A stretch of 42,212 nucleotides of DNA from Nemertoderma westbladi (lineage: Eukaryota > Xenacoelomorpha > Nemertodermatida > Nemertodermatidae), in NCBI GenBank assembly GCA_032718475.1, contig JAUCBJ010000387.1, positions 1 through 42,212 on the forward strand. The letters are read 5' to 3'. The position numbers and the translations under genes are program-made. The notes under the pieces were generated by a model. The model was not told the DNA's origin, searched no databases, and worked only from the letters and a program-made list of their open reading frames with translations. Below are positions 31,201-37,136 of the stretch, one piece after another (position 1 is the first letter of the stretch; the number at the start of each line of letters is the position of its first letter).

Positions 31201-32296
31201 TGTTCCTTTCCCTTATTTAATGGTGAATACTCGATTTTAGTGTTAATTAATATATTTAGTGCTAATTAATTTATGTTAGTGATGATTAACATATTTGGTG
31301 GAAAGTGAATATTTTAGTGACTTTCCTGTTAAATTTAGAGAAAAATTAATATTTTTAGTAGGTCGATAAATGACTGTCAATACTAATCAGTCACCAATTA
31401 ATTATTATGTAATATATCATTTAATTAGGTTGGCGATCCGCGAATTGGCAAGGGCACTACAGAGGTCACCAATGGCTGGCCATCGCGTTTCCTGGTGAAA
31501 AAATGGTCGCTAAACTCCTAATATCTGAGGATTCAAACGTAGAAAAATTTAAGTTATCATTTAAACCCCACTTGGGTTCCAATTGGAGGGATTATAGCGA
31601 ACAGAAAAACCTGAAAATAGTTTGTATTTATTAATAAATATAATAAATATTATTTACTGATAAATATTCTTTTAATTCTTTTTGTAATTATAGCGAATAA
31701 TAATTAATGGGATTGGATTTTAATCCCAATGCTGTAGGACGGGTCCTAATACATTTTTATTTTATATTCTTTGCTGTCCTCGATTGTTGCTGTGGATAAC
31801 CCAATAAACTAGTATACAACAAGTATAAACAAGTATATACTATTCGTTTCCAATTTTACTTAAAAAAAAGCCTGTTATTTTGTATAGAGGAACTTGCGTG
31901 CCCGGGGTCACCGGTGGGAACATAACATATCAAAGGGAGGAGTTTGGAACGGATCTGTTATTTTGTATTGTTCCTGTCTCCATGTGCAGTAAAAACTCGG
32001 ATAATGGAAGCACGGAAGAAAAGCGGTTCTTTTTCTTGGAAAATGATTTCAAACAATTTGGTAAAATATAATGTTGTATTCTTATACAGTTTGAACGCCA
32101 TAGAGACAGCAGAGTAGTTGATGACTCAGAGTACCCATTCAATCTGCACGAGTACCTGTTGCGGGATCCGGTCCGGGCGGAGTTTATGCGGATTACGGTG
32201 CTGGACGAAGGTTCCGGGGCGTACGCCTCCTTGCGGTTCGAGGTCTACGGCTGTCATATGACGCCCGTGGAGGAGTTCACCAACGCTGGTTGGTGA
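7058..32296 (+). CDS. Multi-exon extracellular protein: DUF11-like repeats, Thr/Pro repeat, C-terminal F5/8 type C domain (5' end missing)
   Basis: Fifteen exons: 7058-7283, 10556-10715, 10861-10986, 11293-11532, 11698-11835, 12510-12649, 23246-23384, 23496-23694, 24305-24479, 24606-24719, 24957-25485, 29371-29599, 30095-30229, 31429-31619, 32090-32296. Every junction is GT-AG and every phase agrees, giving 981 residues and a TGA. Residues 1-805 are diverged beta-sandwich modules. Recurring signatures are a (V/I)xx(V/M)G(N/R)N strand, a later LG or IG strand followed by N and D, then long alternating hydrophobic strands (for example FTVTH...LQIAFYLP). I read these as DUF11-like (PF01345-type). 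Residues about 600-680 are a Thr/Pro-rich repeat. Residues 807-968 are a discoidin domain, with Cys807 and Cys968 placed to form its usual terminal disulfide. No membrane segment is visible after E0. The start codon and signal peptide are not in view. The protein is likely secreted and involved in adhesion or matrix, by inference. Confidence 0.8.
7284..7542. other. Start of intron between E0 and E1; nothing else seen
   Basis: AT-rich sequence without a coding signature. It ends at the tRNA gene; its TTTT terminator (minus strand) is at 7530..7533. Confidence 0.5.
7530..7533 (-). terminator. Pol III terminator of the tRNA-Met gene
   Basis: TTTT on the minus strand lies 10 nt after the tRNA 3' end. 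This is the first T run downstream. Confidence 0.75.
7543..7614 (-). tRNA. Initiator tRNA-Met (CAT)
   Basis: The minus strand folds as a 72-nt cloverleaf. The acceptor stem is AGCAGAG with CTCTGCT, giving the A1:U72 pair typical of eukaryotic initiators. The D-arm box A is TGGCGCAGTGG. The anticodon arm is TGGGCCCATAACCCA with anticodon CAT. The T-arm is CGTGG-ATCGAAA-CCACG, where A54 and A60 replace the usual T54 and pyrimidine60, a second initiator hallmark. There is no intron. A TTTT Pol III stop follows 10 nt downstream (7530..7533). It lies antisense in the intron between E0 and E1 and should be transcribed independently by Pol III from its internal promoter. Confidence 0.95.
7880..8205. 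repeat. AT-rich microsatellite-like block, about 15-bp period
   Basis: Repeats of ATTTTTACTCGCGAT and ATTTTTATTCTCGAT recur at a 15-base spacing with drift. Because 15 is a multiple of three, several overlapping frames stay open on both strands. Their Phe/Leu/Ile or Asn/Ile/Lys composition comes from the repeat, so I do not call them genes. Confidence 0.85.
8280..9470 (-). pseudogene. LINE 5' part with apurinic-type endonuclease domain, inverted relative to its 3' part
   Basis: Minus-strand frames at 9203-8841 and 8890-8480 (shifted relative to each other) read through a Pro/Ser/Arg-rich leader. They then enter an endonuclease start of the form VNTLGSPMRQGELTALADLL followed by VGIQEHR, where Glu is the usual catalytic residue of the AP-endonuclease fold. 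Next come GGWRLSLAS and a GNGGIGLLMN strand. The domain stops early at 8480. The frame at 8458-8273 (with VDQHAFITFLGDL) is a likely continuation after a deletion. The remaining endonuclease strands and the whole reverse transcriptase are absent. It meets the plus-strand 3' part of a LINE near 9475, as expected for a 5' inversion made during insertion. Confidence 0.7.
9480..10330 (+). pseudogene. LINE 3' part: end of reverse transcriptase, C-terminal region and 3' UTR
   Basis: The plus strand starts in the reverse transcriptase thumb side (SSVGLFVNSKKTKI). It passes through a stop-ridden stretch and then opens at 9783-10253 with VPVLLYGSPCWALT, NQTLYNIG, HCFRREDQPVHN, and PMTFLRRILKDTGLEDADDL. 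These match, word for word in places, the minus-strand LINE at 26200-28420, so both belong to one family. The 3' UTR shares TGCAGCTGCAATGCAG and ATGCCGAT with that copy. It is clearly non-functional. The clade is uncertain; an RTE-like or related RNase H-less clade fits. Confidence 0.85.
10331..10555. other. Intron end before E1
   Basis: AT-rich intron sequence ending TATATTAATTTTCAG. No other feature seen. Confidence 0.5.
10556..10715 (+). CDS. Exon E1
   Basis: Phase 2 in, phase 0 out, residues 75-128. The acceptor is AATTTTCAG and the donor is GAA|GTGAGT. The translation includes GQSFTLGAKLSINDDSVSWT and then TIAVYKYSGTP. These are the closing strands of a DUF11-like module whose first half is in E0. 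Confidence 0.85.
10861..10986 (+). CDS. Exon E2
   Basis: Phase 0 on both sides, residues 129-170. The acceptor is TATATTTCAG and the donor is AAG|GTAAGT. It encodes a linker, DIDPIIEFSRASPEL, and the strand MMYLDLYLVPGTV, which begins the next module. E5 is its counterpart in the following module. Confidence 0.88.
11293..11532 (+). CDS. Exon E3
   Basis: Phase 0 on both sides, residues 171-250. The acceptor is AATATTTTTTAG and the donor is TTG|GTAAGC. It contains ISVCDIRLLSVGNNMPC, then GIHLDIGITCNSES. The first part parallels AVMTVVGARIVHMGRNI in E6, and the second parallels IIIDLGVVANTG in E7, showing internal module duplication. Confidence 0.88.
11698..11835 (+). CDS. Exon E4
   Basis: Phase 0 on both sides, residues 251-296. 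The acceptor is ATTTCCTTAG and the donor is GAG|GTGAGA. It encodes RFELTLLISDDPFIVPPT and GFLYYGGLLTADSP, long beta strands. The counterpart in the next module is E8. Confidence 0.88.
11836..12146. other. Intron 4, first part; nothing seen
   Basis: AT-rich intron sequence with no coding or RNA signature. Confidence 0.5.
12147..12302. repeat. 39-bp tandem repeat, 4 copies, each with a possible stem
   Basis: Units begin at 12147, 12186, 12225 and 12264. Each starts GC(T/C)GGG and carries TCCCAGC further on, so a 6 to 7-bp stem can form within a unit. It lies in intron 4, about 200 bases before the E5 acceptor, and does not contain the splice junction. Confidence 0.92.
12393..12450. repeat. Inverted repeat with perfect 10-bp arms
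   Basis: GACCGGTGTA at 12393-12402 pairs with TACACCGGTC at 12441-12450, with 38 bases between. It lies 60 bases upstream of the E5 acceptor. It could be a small hairpin or the ends of a very short mobile fragment. Confidence 0.7.
12510..12649 (+). CDS. Exon E5
   Basis: Phase 0 in, phase 2 out, residues 297-342 plus a split Ser. The acceptor is TTTACACCATTGTAG and the donor is ACAG|GTATTC. The translation runs LENDTSNQHLAELPP and then ETVSYRITMPIPEMY. The latter parallels HTFMMYLDLYLVPGTV of E2. The phase-2 end is what allows E6 to start at the acceptor inside the last 59-bp unit. Too short to stand alone, it was recognised from module position and phase. Confidence 0.75.
12740..23279 (+). 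repeat. 59-bp minisatellite made from the 3' splice junction of exon E6, 179 units
   Basis: It fills nearly all of intron 5 (12650-23245). Each unit has 34 bases matching the first 34 coding bases of E6 (starting TGAACCTACAACCGTTGCTG) and 25 bases matching the end of the intron (TATGTTGTCTATTAATTACT plus TGCAG or a variant). From 12803 to the true exon start at 23246 is exactly 177 x 59, so there is no net indel. One earlier spacing, 12740 to 12803, is 63. The position before TGAACC varies: many units keep CAG or TAG, and many read CAA, which removes the acceptor AG. Other variants (TTCATG, TTAGG, CCAGTTTATG, GGTGTATT) mark subfamilies and higher-order blocks. Confidence 0.95.
16085..19642. 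repeat. Higher-order tandem duplication of 30 units (1770 bp) inside the 59-bp array
   Basis: 16085-17872 reappears at 17855-19642 at an offset of exactly 1770 bases (30 x 59). Diagnostic variants line up: TTCATG at 16257/18027, the ATTGCTTGCAA unit at about 17630/19400, and ACCTACAACCTTTG at 17821/19591. I compared about a dozen lines by eye and saw no difference within the block. The edges are set by single mismatches at 16084/17854 and 17873/19643. Confidence 0.88.
23246..23384 (+). CDS. Exon E6, starting inside the last 59-bp unit
   Basis: Phase 2 in, phase 0 out, residues 343-389. The acceptor is ATTACTTGTAG at 23245 and the donor is GCG|GTAAGT. The first 34 bases are the array unit and encode EPTTVAVDLPV. 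The frame continues into unique sequence DSGQAVMTVVGARIVHMG. This aligns with KVEVDQVRPRSISVCDIRL of E3, including the strand that falls in the repeat. That alignment and the phase match with E5 support the start. An alternative acceptor, TCAG at 23288-23291, would keep phase 0 but lose this strand and not match E5. Confidence 0.82.
23496..23694 (+). CDS. Exon E7
   Basis: Phase 0 in, phase 1 out, residues 390-455 plus a split Gly. The acceptor is GTTTTTTTAG and the donor is ACAG|GTAAGT. It contains two Cys (EFSCPVS, LGCQT), an acidic loop, and IDRIIIDLGVVANTG, the diagnostic LG...N strand of the module. Confidence 0.88.
23695..24304. other. Intron 7, with a tRNA-like SINE candidate
   Basis: AT-rich intron sequence. 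Apart from the tRNA-like segment at 24015-24125 no feature is visible. Confidence 0.5.
24015..24125 (+). ncRNA. tRNA-derived SINE or tRNA pseudogene
   Basis: A box-A-like GTGAGCTGGTTAGCGC is followed about 50 bases later by a good box B, GGTTCAACCCC. The segment then reads CGGTGACGTGCTTTAAAAC and a T-rich run. The A-to-B distance is long for a plain tRNA. The middle holds a GGCCTGACAGGCC hairpin instead of a normal anticodon arm, so a SINE head fits better than a functional tRNA. Confidence 0.5.
24305..24479 (+). CDS. Exon E8
   Basis: Phase 1 in, phase 2 out, residues 456-513 plus a split Arg. The acceptor is ATATTTTTAG and the donor is CTCG|GTTAGT. It encodes YDDMLILEVEVQMEDADIST and VHPVVVTCSSVLTTHS. 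These are beta strands equivalent to E4 (RFELTLLISDD). Confidence 0.87.
24606..24719 (+). CDS. Exon E9
   Basis: Phase 2 in, phase 2 out, residues 514-551. The acceptor is TTATAAATAG and the donor is GACA|GTAAGT. It encodes PMLSLNMEVIPGGFDTSYTY and DDRLYIYNR, the lead-in strands of a further module that continues in E10. Confidence 0.85.
24957..25485 (+). CDS. Exon E10, with an 18-bp coding tandem repeat
   Basis: Phase 2 in, phase 0 out, residues 552-728. The acceptor is ATGATTCCAG and the donor is TCT|GTAAGT. It opens with AGVSYVFTVTHMNHPISKAE and LQIAFYLPIYINLE, a clear DUF11-like pattern. A run of about thirteen six-residue repeats (DTTPAD, DTTPAG and variants) follows, then a strand EHISGGLIKLS. 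The repeat is Thr/Pro-rich and acidic, with some NDT and NTT sequons. That suggests an extended, probably O-glycosylated stalk inserted in a loop of the module. Confidence 0.9.
25114..25347 (+). repeat. 18-bp coding minisatellite, 13 units, in E10
   Basis: GACACAACACCCGCTGGT and its GAT, AAT and GGC variants repeat at an exact 18-base period. The reading frame is kept. Variation is confined mostly to the Asp/Gly/Asn position. Confidence 0.95.
25486..26199. other. Intron 10, left part, with an imperfect inverted repeat
   Basis: The sequence is AT-rich. Arms near 25665-25712 (TAATAAAACAACAATTTTTA, then C run) and 25815-25860 (G run, then GCTAAAATTATTGTTGT) are imperfect inverted copies about 110 bases apart. 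This may be a small MITE. A second short inverted repeat partner lies at 25928-25947 (see the finding on the 20-bp arms). Confidence 0.45.
26200..28420 (-). pseudogene. LINE ORF2 fragment: reverse transcriptase and C-terminal region
   Basis: The minus-strand frame 28011-27181 carries the N-terminal RT motifs (SGVDGVPPEVFK, LVPVPKKGNLTLYGSFRGIS, NQNGFRKGRGTMEP, VIFVDFFKAFDS). After a frameshift near 27360, frame 27352-26279 carries GVLQGDTLAPFLFII, the catalytic FADD box (DLDFADDLGLL), GLFINSRKTKI, YLGSWIRKSG, and the tail with HCFRREDQPVHN. One in-frame TAA interrupts it at about 26706. The 5' end is truncated near 28400. The 3' end (26205-26280) shares TGCAGCTGCAATGCAG with the LINE at 9480-10330. 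It sits antisense in intron 10 of the host gene. It is non-functional, but 80% or more of RT is readable. Confidence 0.92.
27925..28240 (-). repeat. Internal rearrangement of the LINE: duplicated flank with a copied RT segment between
   Basis: In LINE orientation, a segment around 28240-28119 is repeated at about 28030-27925 (both contain TTTCCATGCCTGGGATGAT on the plus strand). Between them, 28118-28040 is a near copy of 27180-27101 from the RT domain (GCCAGTAGGTGGAGTTATCA to ACATAGTCAACCACAA). Confidence 0.8.
28421..29370. other. Intron 10, right part; no gene seen
   Basis: AT-rich sequence with scattered CCATGG words. The 20-bp inverted partner of 25928-25947 is at 29218-29237 and overlaps a small local palindrome (AGTACCAATTATGGTACT). 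Confidence 0.45.
29371..29599 (+). CDS. Exon E11
   Basis: Phase 0 in, phase 1 out, residues 729-804 plus a split Ser. The acceptor is TTTGTGTTTTAG and the donor is GAAT|GTAAGT. It encodes RAQFYATIDFNSIL and LYWATSPAEM, the end of the last DUF11-like module. A Gly/Ser/Asp-rich loop and the strand FVTYRFVIE follow, leading into the discoidin domain. Confidence 0.88.
29600..30094. other. Intron 11; TCTG microsatellite only
   Basis: A short (TCTG)n run lies near 29839-29853. Nothing else is recognised. Confidence 0.5.
30095..30229 (+). CDS. Exon E12, start of F5/8 type C domain
   Basis: Phase 1 in, phase 1 out, residues 805-849 plus a split Gly. The acceptor is TTCTGATTAG and the donor is AATG|GTTAGT. 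It encodes the first domain Cys, then DLGVTSGLISECQMVASTSM and FNARLPDP. This matches the F5/8 type C opening (LGm.sG.I.d.qitASS......aRL). Confidence 0.92.
30230..31428. other. Intron 12; no gene recognised
   Basis: AT-rich sequence. Opposed short frames at 30878-31143 have no recognisable domain and sit wholly within the intron. The Leu/Lys/Ser-rich plus frame might be a worn mobile-element piece, but nothing supports this. Confidence 0.45.
31429..31619 (+). CDS. Exon E13, middle of F5/8 type C domain
   Basis: Phase 1 in, phase 0 out, residues 850-913. The acceptor is ATCATTTAATTAG and the donor is ATA|GTTTGT, a weak but usable donor. It encodes SANWQGHYRGHQWLAIAF (the W......QWL core of the discoidin fold) and KLSFKPHLGSNWRDYSEQ (the y.vsyS.dg..W..y strand pair). 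Confidence 0.9.
31620..32089. other. Intron 13; short palindromes
   Basis: The intron contains GGGATTGGATTTTAATCCC and TAGGACGGGTCCTA near 31708-31756. A 63-codon frame at 31880-32071 is open but is not needed for the discoidin domain, which joins E13 to E14 directly. Confidence 0.5.
32090..32296 (+). CDS. Exon E14, end of F5/8 type C domain and stop
   Basis: Phase 0 in, residues 914-981, then TGA. The acceptor is GTATTCTTATACAG. It encodes FERHRDSRVV, AEFMRITVLDEG and LRFEVYGC, the standard discoidin ending (F.gN.D....V, then R.I.......lR.EvyGC). Thirteen more residues follow with no anchor. Confidence 0.93.
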   Translation, partial: FERHRDSRVVDDSEYPFNLHEYLLRDPVRAEFMRITVLDEGSGAYASLRFEVYGCHMTPVEEFTNAGW

Positions 32297-32315
32297 ATTT
32301 ATATTATATATATTA

Positions 32316-32321
32316 AATAAA
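32316..32321 (+). promoter_or_regulatory. Polyadenylation signal AATAAA
   Basis: AATAAA lies 20 bases after the E14 stop, in an AT-rich 3' UTR. This gives a very short 3' UTR if used. Confidence 0.65.
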
Positions 32322-32369
32322 TTTAAGCAGGAAATTTATCAAGGTACTTTGGTCTCTCCTGGCTGTTAA

Positions 32370-33535
32370 TTTTGTATGTCTATGTATTGGGGCCTATGTC
32401 CTGCACCCAATCGAACAGACCATCGGTGTCGTCCAGGGCGACAAGCTGTCGCCACTACTGTTTATTGCAGACCTGCCAGTGCTAATCGCTACTGCATCTA
32501 TCAGTATTTATATGTATGCGGACGACCTCGTCATCATGGGCGATTCCATCAGCGAGGTCCAGCAAAGCTTAAATAGACTGCTGGACTGCATCGACAACCA
32601 TATGACGGTCAACATTAAAAAGACCAAAGCAATGAAATTTAGACGAGGGAGAAGGCTCTCGGGGAATGATAAACTCTACTATAATGGAGTGACCTTGGAA
32701 TTTGTAAACAAATTTGAATACCTGGAGGTCGTTTTATCCGTGAAGAATGGATCATCCGCACATTATCAAGACCTCTATAAAAAAGGGATTGCTTGCGTCA
32801 TGAGACTGGCATCTTCAACACCTTTCACGTCACTATCCAAGGAATCTGCCCAGAGACTATGGGTAAGTATTGTTTATCCAACCATCACCTATGGAACAAA
32901 CATGTTTACCGGCGATGCCACACAACTGGAACACATACATAGGACTCGTGCTCTACACTGGAAAGCCTGGAGCGGCGTTTCGAAGTTTGCATCTTCCTCT
33001 GCTATTCTTAACTATATAGAACCAAATGACTTGGACCTCAGAAAATTATCTGGGTCTAGGAGACGAACGGCTGCACAACTTATATCCAACGGATTACATC
33101 ATAATCTGTGCTCGTCAGAAAATTGTTGGAGGCCAACAGATAATTGCATATGCTGGCTATGTCACTCAACTGCTTCCTCAACTACTTCGCACTATAATAA
33201 CTGTGGAAAAATACCAAAATTAACGCGTTTTGAATCGGCGGCATTTCTTAACAAACTCCAACGGCCCGTCAATGGCACTCCCTTTTAGTGTTTTAAACTC
33301 GATATATCTTTTATTTATTCTAATTGGTAATGCCGTGTTACTATGTAAAGTTGTGCATGCCTGAATATTTAGTAGGAATGGAACTAAAATAACCATTACA
33401 AATTACACTCACTGACTCTTAGAATTTTTATACCGTTAGTGTTTTAATTTAATGTCCTATATTTTATTTTATGTAATGCCCTACAGTTTTGATATGGTGC
33501 GAAATAAACCGAATCTAAGTTTCATTAAATAAATT
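32370..33535 (+). pseudogene. 5'-truncated LINE of a second family: RT catalytic region to C-terminal zinc knuckle
   Basis: The sequence around 32405-32470, in a different frame, reads GVVQGDKLSPLLF. Frame 32479-33288 then carries the catalytic YADD box (YMYADDLVIM) and VNIKKTKAMKF, followed by a LINE C-terminal region. Near its end, CWLCHSTASSTTSHYNNC fits a C-x2-C-x9-H-x3-C knuckle. The rest of RT and the endonuclease are missing, so it is 5'-truncated as LINEs usually are. The 3' UTR ends near 33535 with an AT-rich tail. It begins within about 75 bases of the host gene stop. It differs from the 9480 and 26200 elements. Confidence 0.88.
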
Positions 33536-33549
33536 TGTTAAACAATAAT

Positions 33550-33660
33550 TAATGCAGGTGCTGTGTTTGTGACGGGATCCTGGAGTTGGCAGTCTGGATC
33601 CCGACCGGTGTGTTGTTTGGGTTATACGCGTCGCCGCGTTATTAACTCACGATATCTGGT
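33550..33660 (-). repeat. Segment shared with 41600-41655 (terminal-repeat or leader-like)
   Basis: GATCCCGACC, TGTGTTGTTTG, GTTATACG and TCGCCGCGT occur in the same order and spacing at 33596-33639 and 41611-41654. Here a 21-base insertion splits the GGGATCC part. Confidence 0.7.
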
Positions 33661-36013
33661 CCCACTGAGTGTCCCTCCTGTTTCCCCCTGGTAGCGTCCC
33701 ACAAGATCATTTTCATCACACGCAGCACGTGTTCCGCCAGAAAATCCCTGAATTCCAACCGATTTTCTGGTGACCATCTATCCAGGTATCTTTGGGTGTT
33801 AATGACCCCTCCATACGATGCTGCTGTCGCTACCTCCTGATACGTTAATGGTAGTCTCCTCTTTGTAATCTCCTGGTGGGCTTGTATGTTAATGTTGAAA
33901 AAGCCCTACCAGAACTCCTGGGCCTTCATCCTTTGCCTTGTCATGACTCCGACGTCGGCCCACTCCTCAAAAATGCGAAATTTCTCCTTGTCCTCCATCC
34001 AGTCGCACTGGCACTCAAAGTGCCCCCTAAACTTGCACTTCGAACACTTGTGGTGCAACCTTGGGCACGCGCTCGTCCTGTGCCTAGACTCACGGCAGTA
34101 AAGACACGCCATCCCCTTCTGGTAACGGTACAGACAGTTCTTTTGCTGATGGGTTAGTCTTCCACAGTAATCGCAACCATCTATTACTGTCTCTCGCCCC
34201 AAGTCGTCCTTGGCTCCACATAGCCTCCTGGGTCTGTGGAGCCGCTGGTAGGTAAACATCTCGACGTTGTCCTCCCTACCGATGTCGACGTCCTCCTCCC
34301 CCCTTGGCATCGTTTCCCCAAACACTACTCGTGGTGCCGTCCCCGGTTGCTCGCCCAGTCGGATCGTGTTCGCTGGGAAGTCCGTTGCCGGCTCCCCGTG
34401 CTCCCTGACTCGCTTGCCGGGTGCGTCCCAGAAGGCTCTCGCCCCGCTGGCTGTCACCACTCTCCCATCCACCCAGTCTGTGTCTGACCGGCCGATTCTC
34501 TCTATCGGCGGCATCACCCCGAACTCGTCCTCCTCTACCTCCTCTGCCACGAGCGGGTTGAGACCCGGAATCTCGATTGATCCACCATGTCCCTTTCCAG
34601 CCTGGTATTCATCCGTGGCACTCCACCCTTCCATCGTCCTCGGTCTCTTCCTCCTGAAGTCGCCCTCAGACCCTGCAGGCATCGCCATTCCCTGCAGCCC
34701 CGATGTAGACTGTATCAGTGTCCCTTCCATCCAATCTACCTCATCCCCCAGCCGAAACTCGCCCGAGGTCTCCGATCCCCACCTCAACTCGTCCAAGTCT
34801 TGGGCCTCAAACTCGTACTCCCATCCCCTTATGTCCGCATCTCTGCCTGCTGCCTCACTCCTCTCTCTCTCTCCTGGCGACTTCCTTCAGCCTGCTCTCC
34901 TCCTCTCTAGCCGCCTCCACTTTCTTACATCGCTTGTACGGTGTATCTACCTCTCTGTCCACCAGGTGTCGGGTATCATAATACACCGATTCGCCCTTCA
35001 GCCCCAGGTGGTCTACAAGACATTCTAGGGCTACCTTAAAGGCTCTCCTGTGGCTCAGAGCTGATCCCGGTAGTAGAAGCACCATCGGCTCCTTGCCGAT
35101 AGTCACCATGATAAATAGGTTTAAATAGCAAACCTATCATTATCCATTCCTCTTGTAAGATATATCTCTTCTGATATATCTTTATCGCTCCCTTCCGGAA
35201 GTGATATAGCTCCTCCTTCCCCGGTCTCGCTCCCCATTTGAGTGAGTTTGCAAGCTCCGCTCCGTATTCCTCTTGGAACTTGTTCCACTCCATCGGCTTG
35301 TGGTAGACGAGTCCCATCAGCTGGCTCATCGCCATGGCTCCGTAATGTCCGTGTTGTCCACCAATCCCAATCCATCTGGTTTCGTCATACCCATGTAGAC
35401 TTCCTGCATGTCTAGAAGATTCGGGTGCCCAGTCCAATAATCCTGTCCGCGTCGCAGCGTATCACCGATCCCACCTTGACCGTAGTCTTCAGCCTCACTA
35501 GTTCCTGCACCACTTTCAGTAACCAGTCTTACTTCGGCCTGCTCCTCTTCCCGTAGGTCCCTAGGTCGAATAGAAAGATATCTCCGTTCGGCGCCGCTAA
35601 GTGCAGCAATATGGTTCTAGCCGATCCTCCCGACCCCCTTCTCGAGCCCTCATTATCCTACATGGTCACTTCGTCATCTAGGACCATGTATCCACCCCTC
35701 TCCACGGAATCTACAAACCTCCTCCACTCCTTCCTCGGTGGTTCCTTTGCGTACTTCGGTATCCCGAACCTAGCCTCATCCCCCTTTACAACGTAGCGAA
35801 GATGCTCGTCGATCGCGTTGTCCAACGACGGCGTCCGTAGGTCCCGACCAGTCGTCGTTCGTGCATCTCCCTAAACTGATCCTGTAGCGGGTGCGCTTTA
35901 TCACCCTTCGGGAGCCTCAGCGTGAAGTCCACTAGTAGCTGCTTTCCGCTCTTCTCCGACTTCCTCTTCTTCACCAGTTTCTCCGCCAACACGAATCCAC
36001 TCACTCTCACCAA
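33642..36013 (-). pseudogene. Decayed ORF with 3'-5' exonuclease-like domain and CCHC-type zinc knuckles
   Basis: Minus-strand frames at 36013-35786, about 35800-35450, 35437-35036, 35109-34855, 34796-33906 and about 33900-33642 follow one another with shifts and stops. They read as a single gene of roughly 790 codons. The second stretch has GYMVLDDEV, TILLHLAAPNGDIFLFDLGT and then TVKVGSVIRCDADRI. This is the pattern of the DEDD-type 3'-5' exonuclease (RNase D/EXD-like) core. The 34796 frame is acidic, with three knuckles near its end: CDYCGRLTHQQKNC, CLYCRESRHRTSAC and CSKCKFRGHFECQC. The last stretch includes YLDRWSPENRLEFRDFLAEH. GC content is higher than in the host gene. It may be a mobile-element ORF or an expressed retrogene remnant; I cannot tell which. 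Confidence 0.65.
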
Positions 36014-37136
36014 GCTGGTGAGGCCTTAGAAAGGCTCAGTTAGGTAAGAGGGTTACTAAATAAGATCTTATTCGCTTTGATCAGCAATGGTCAACCTCCT
36101 ATCTGCGCTTTTTGCTAGTTTTGGTACAAATATTCCCCTATGTGTCAATTTTTGGTCCTAATTTGCAATTTTTGTCCATTGCTTTTATTAATGATTCTAG
36201 AATTCTTCCTCCCAGTTGCTATAATTTTAGTAATTTTTATTATTATTTTTATATTCTCCCCCATATGTGCTATTATTCTATCTGCTACTTAATTACTACA
36301 TAAGTATTTCATTTCTACTTGTATACAGAGAAGATTAGCTACAGTTTTCCTATTGTCGTACTAGCTTCCTACCAGACAGTCTCCTGGCTCTGTAACAATA
36401 CCCTAAATCTGTACTACGGGCTTTGCGCTGCAGTAGTCTAGTTCGTGTGGCCTACACGGTCTATTCTACTATGCCTACATAACCCCCTCGACTCCTCACG
36501 TGGCGCCCCCAGTGCCCACTATAGTACGTATTATGTGTTATAATTGGTCCCATTGACCCAGCTTGTGCTGGTATTCATTACGTATGTTGGCACATTGTGC
36601 CCATCAGACGTACGCAATGTATACCCCTCCTAATCCCCACACTATGGTACTGTGTACCCTTCTACTACAGTTTGCGTACATACCCCCCCCCCCCTCAACT
36701 CCTCACGTGGCGCCCTCAGTGCCCACAGTAGTACGTATTAGTATCTATGGTACTATGTACCCTTCTACTACAGTATGCGTACATACCCCCCCTTTAACTC
36801 CTCACATGGTGTGCTCTGTGCCCACAATAGTGCGTATTACGTATTAGTATTGGTCCCATTGACCCAGTGTGTGGTGCGTATGTAAACTAGGTATGTTGGT
36901 ACATTTTGTACCCATCCGACGTACGTAATTGTAACTACCTACACCTAAATATTATGTACTTTGGTACGTGCGTACCCATCAGATGTACATAATGTCTACC
37001 TAAAGTGTACCTTGGTACTACTTACTACTTATTTTTATTTTATTTTTTTGATTTTTTGTGTGGGAAGGGCGTTTCGCCCTCATTCCCACTTAATATATTG
37101 GATGACTCAACTAACTTAGGGTGAGCCCTCCAATAG
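36014..37136. other. Repeat-bearing region between the two minus-strand decayed genes, LTR-like
   Basis: No coding frame is convincing. ACTCCTCACGTGGCGCC-like blocks start at 36491, 36698 and 36797. A block with GGTCCCATTGACCCAG and GTACCCATC(A/C)GA(C/T)GTAC occurs at about 36547 and 36851, with a partial third near 36966. Lying just downstream of the integrase, it could be the 3' LTR of that element. Confidence 0.5.
37060..37089 (-). other. Stem-loop downstream of the integrase stop
   Basis: GTGGGAA pairs with TTCCCAC and, inside, GGGCG with CGCCC around a TTT loop, with a 3-base bulge on one side. It lies about 50 bases after the integrase frame ends, read on the minus strand. Confidence 0.6.

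Noticed and set aside
31880-32071. An extra exon between E13 and E14
   Set aside because: E13 and E14 join in phase 0 and give a complete discoidin domain; this frame would interrupt it and shows no domain similarity.
34236-35028. Pro/Ser-rich plus-strand frames
   Set aside because: They are opposite the zinc-knuckle/exonuclease pseudogene, whose minus-strand reading has clear Cys/His motifs.
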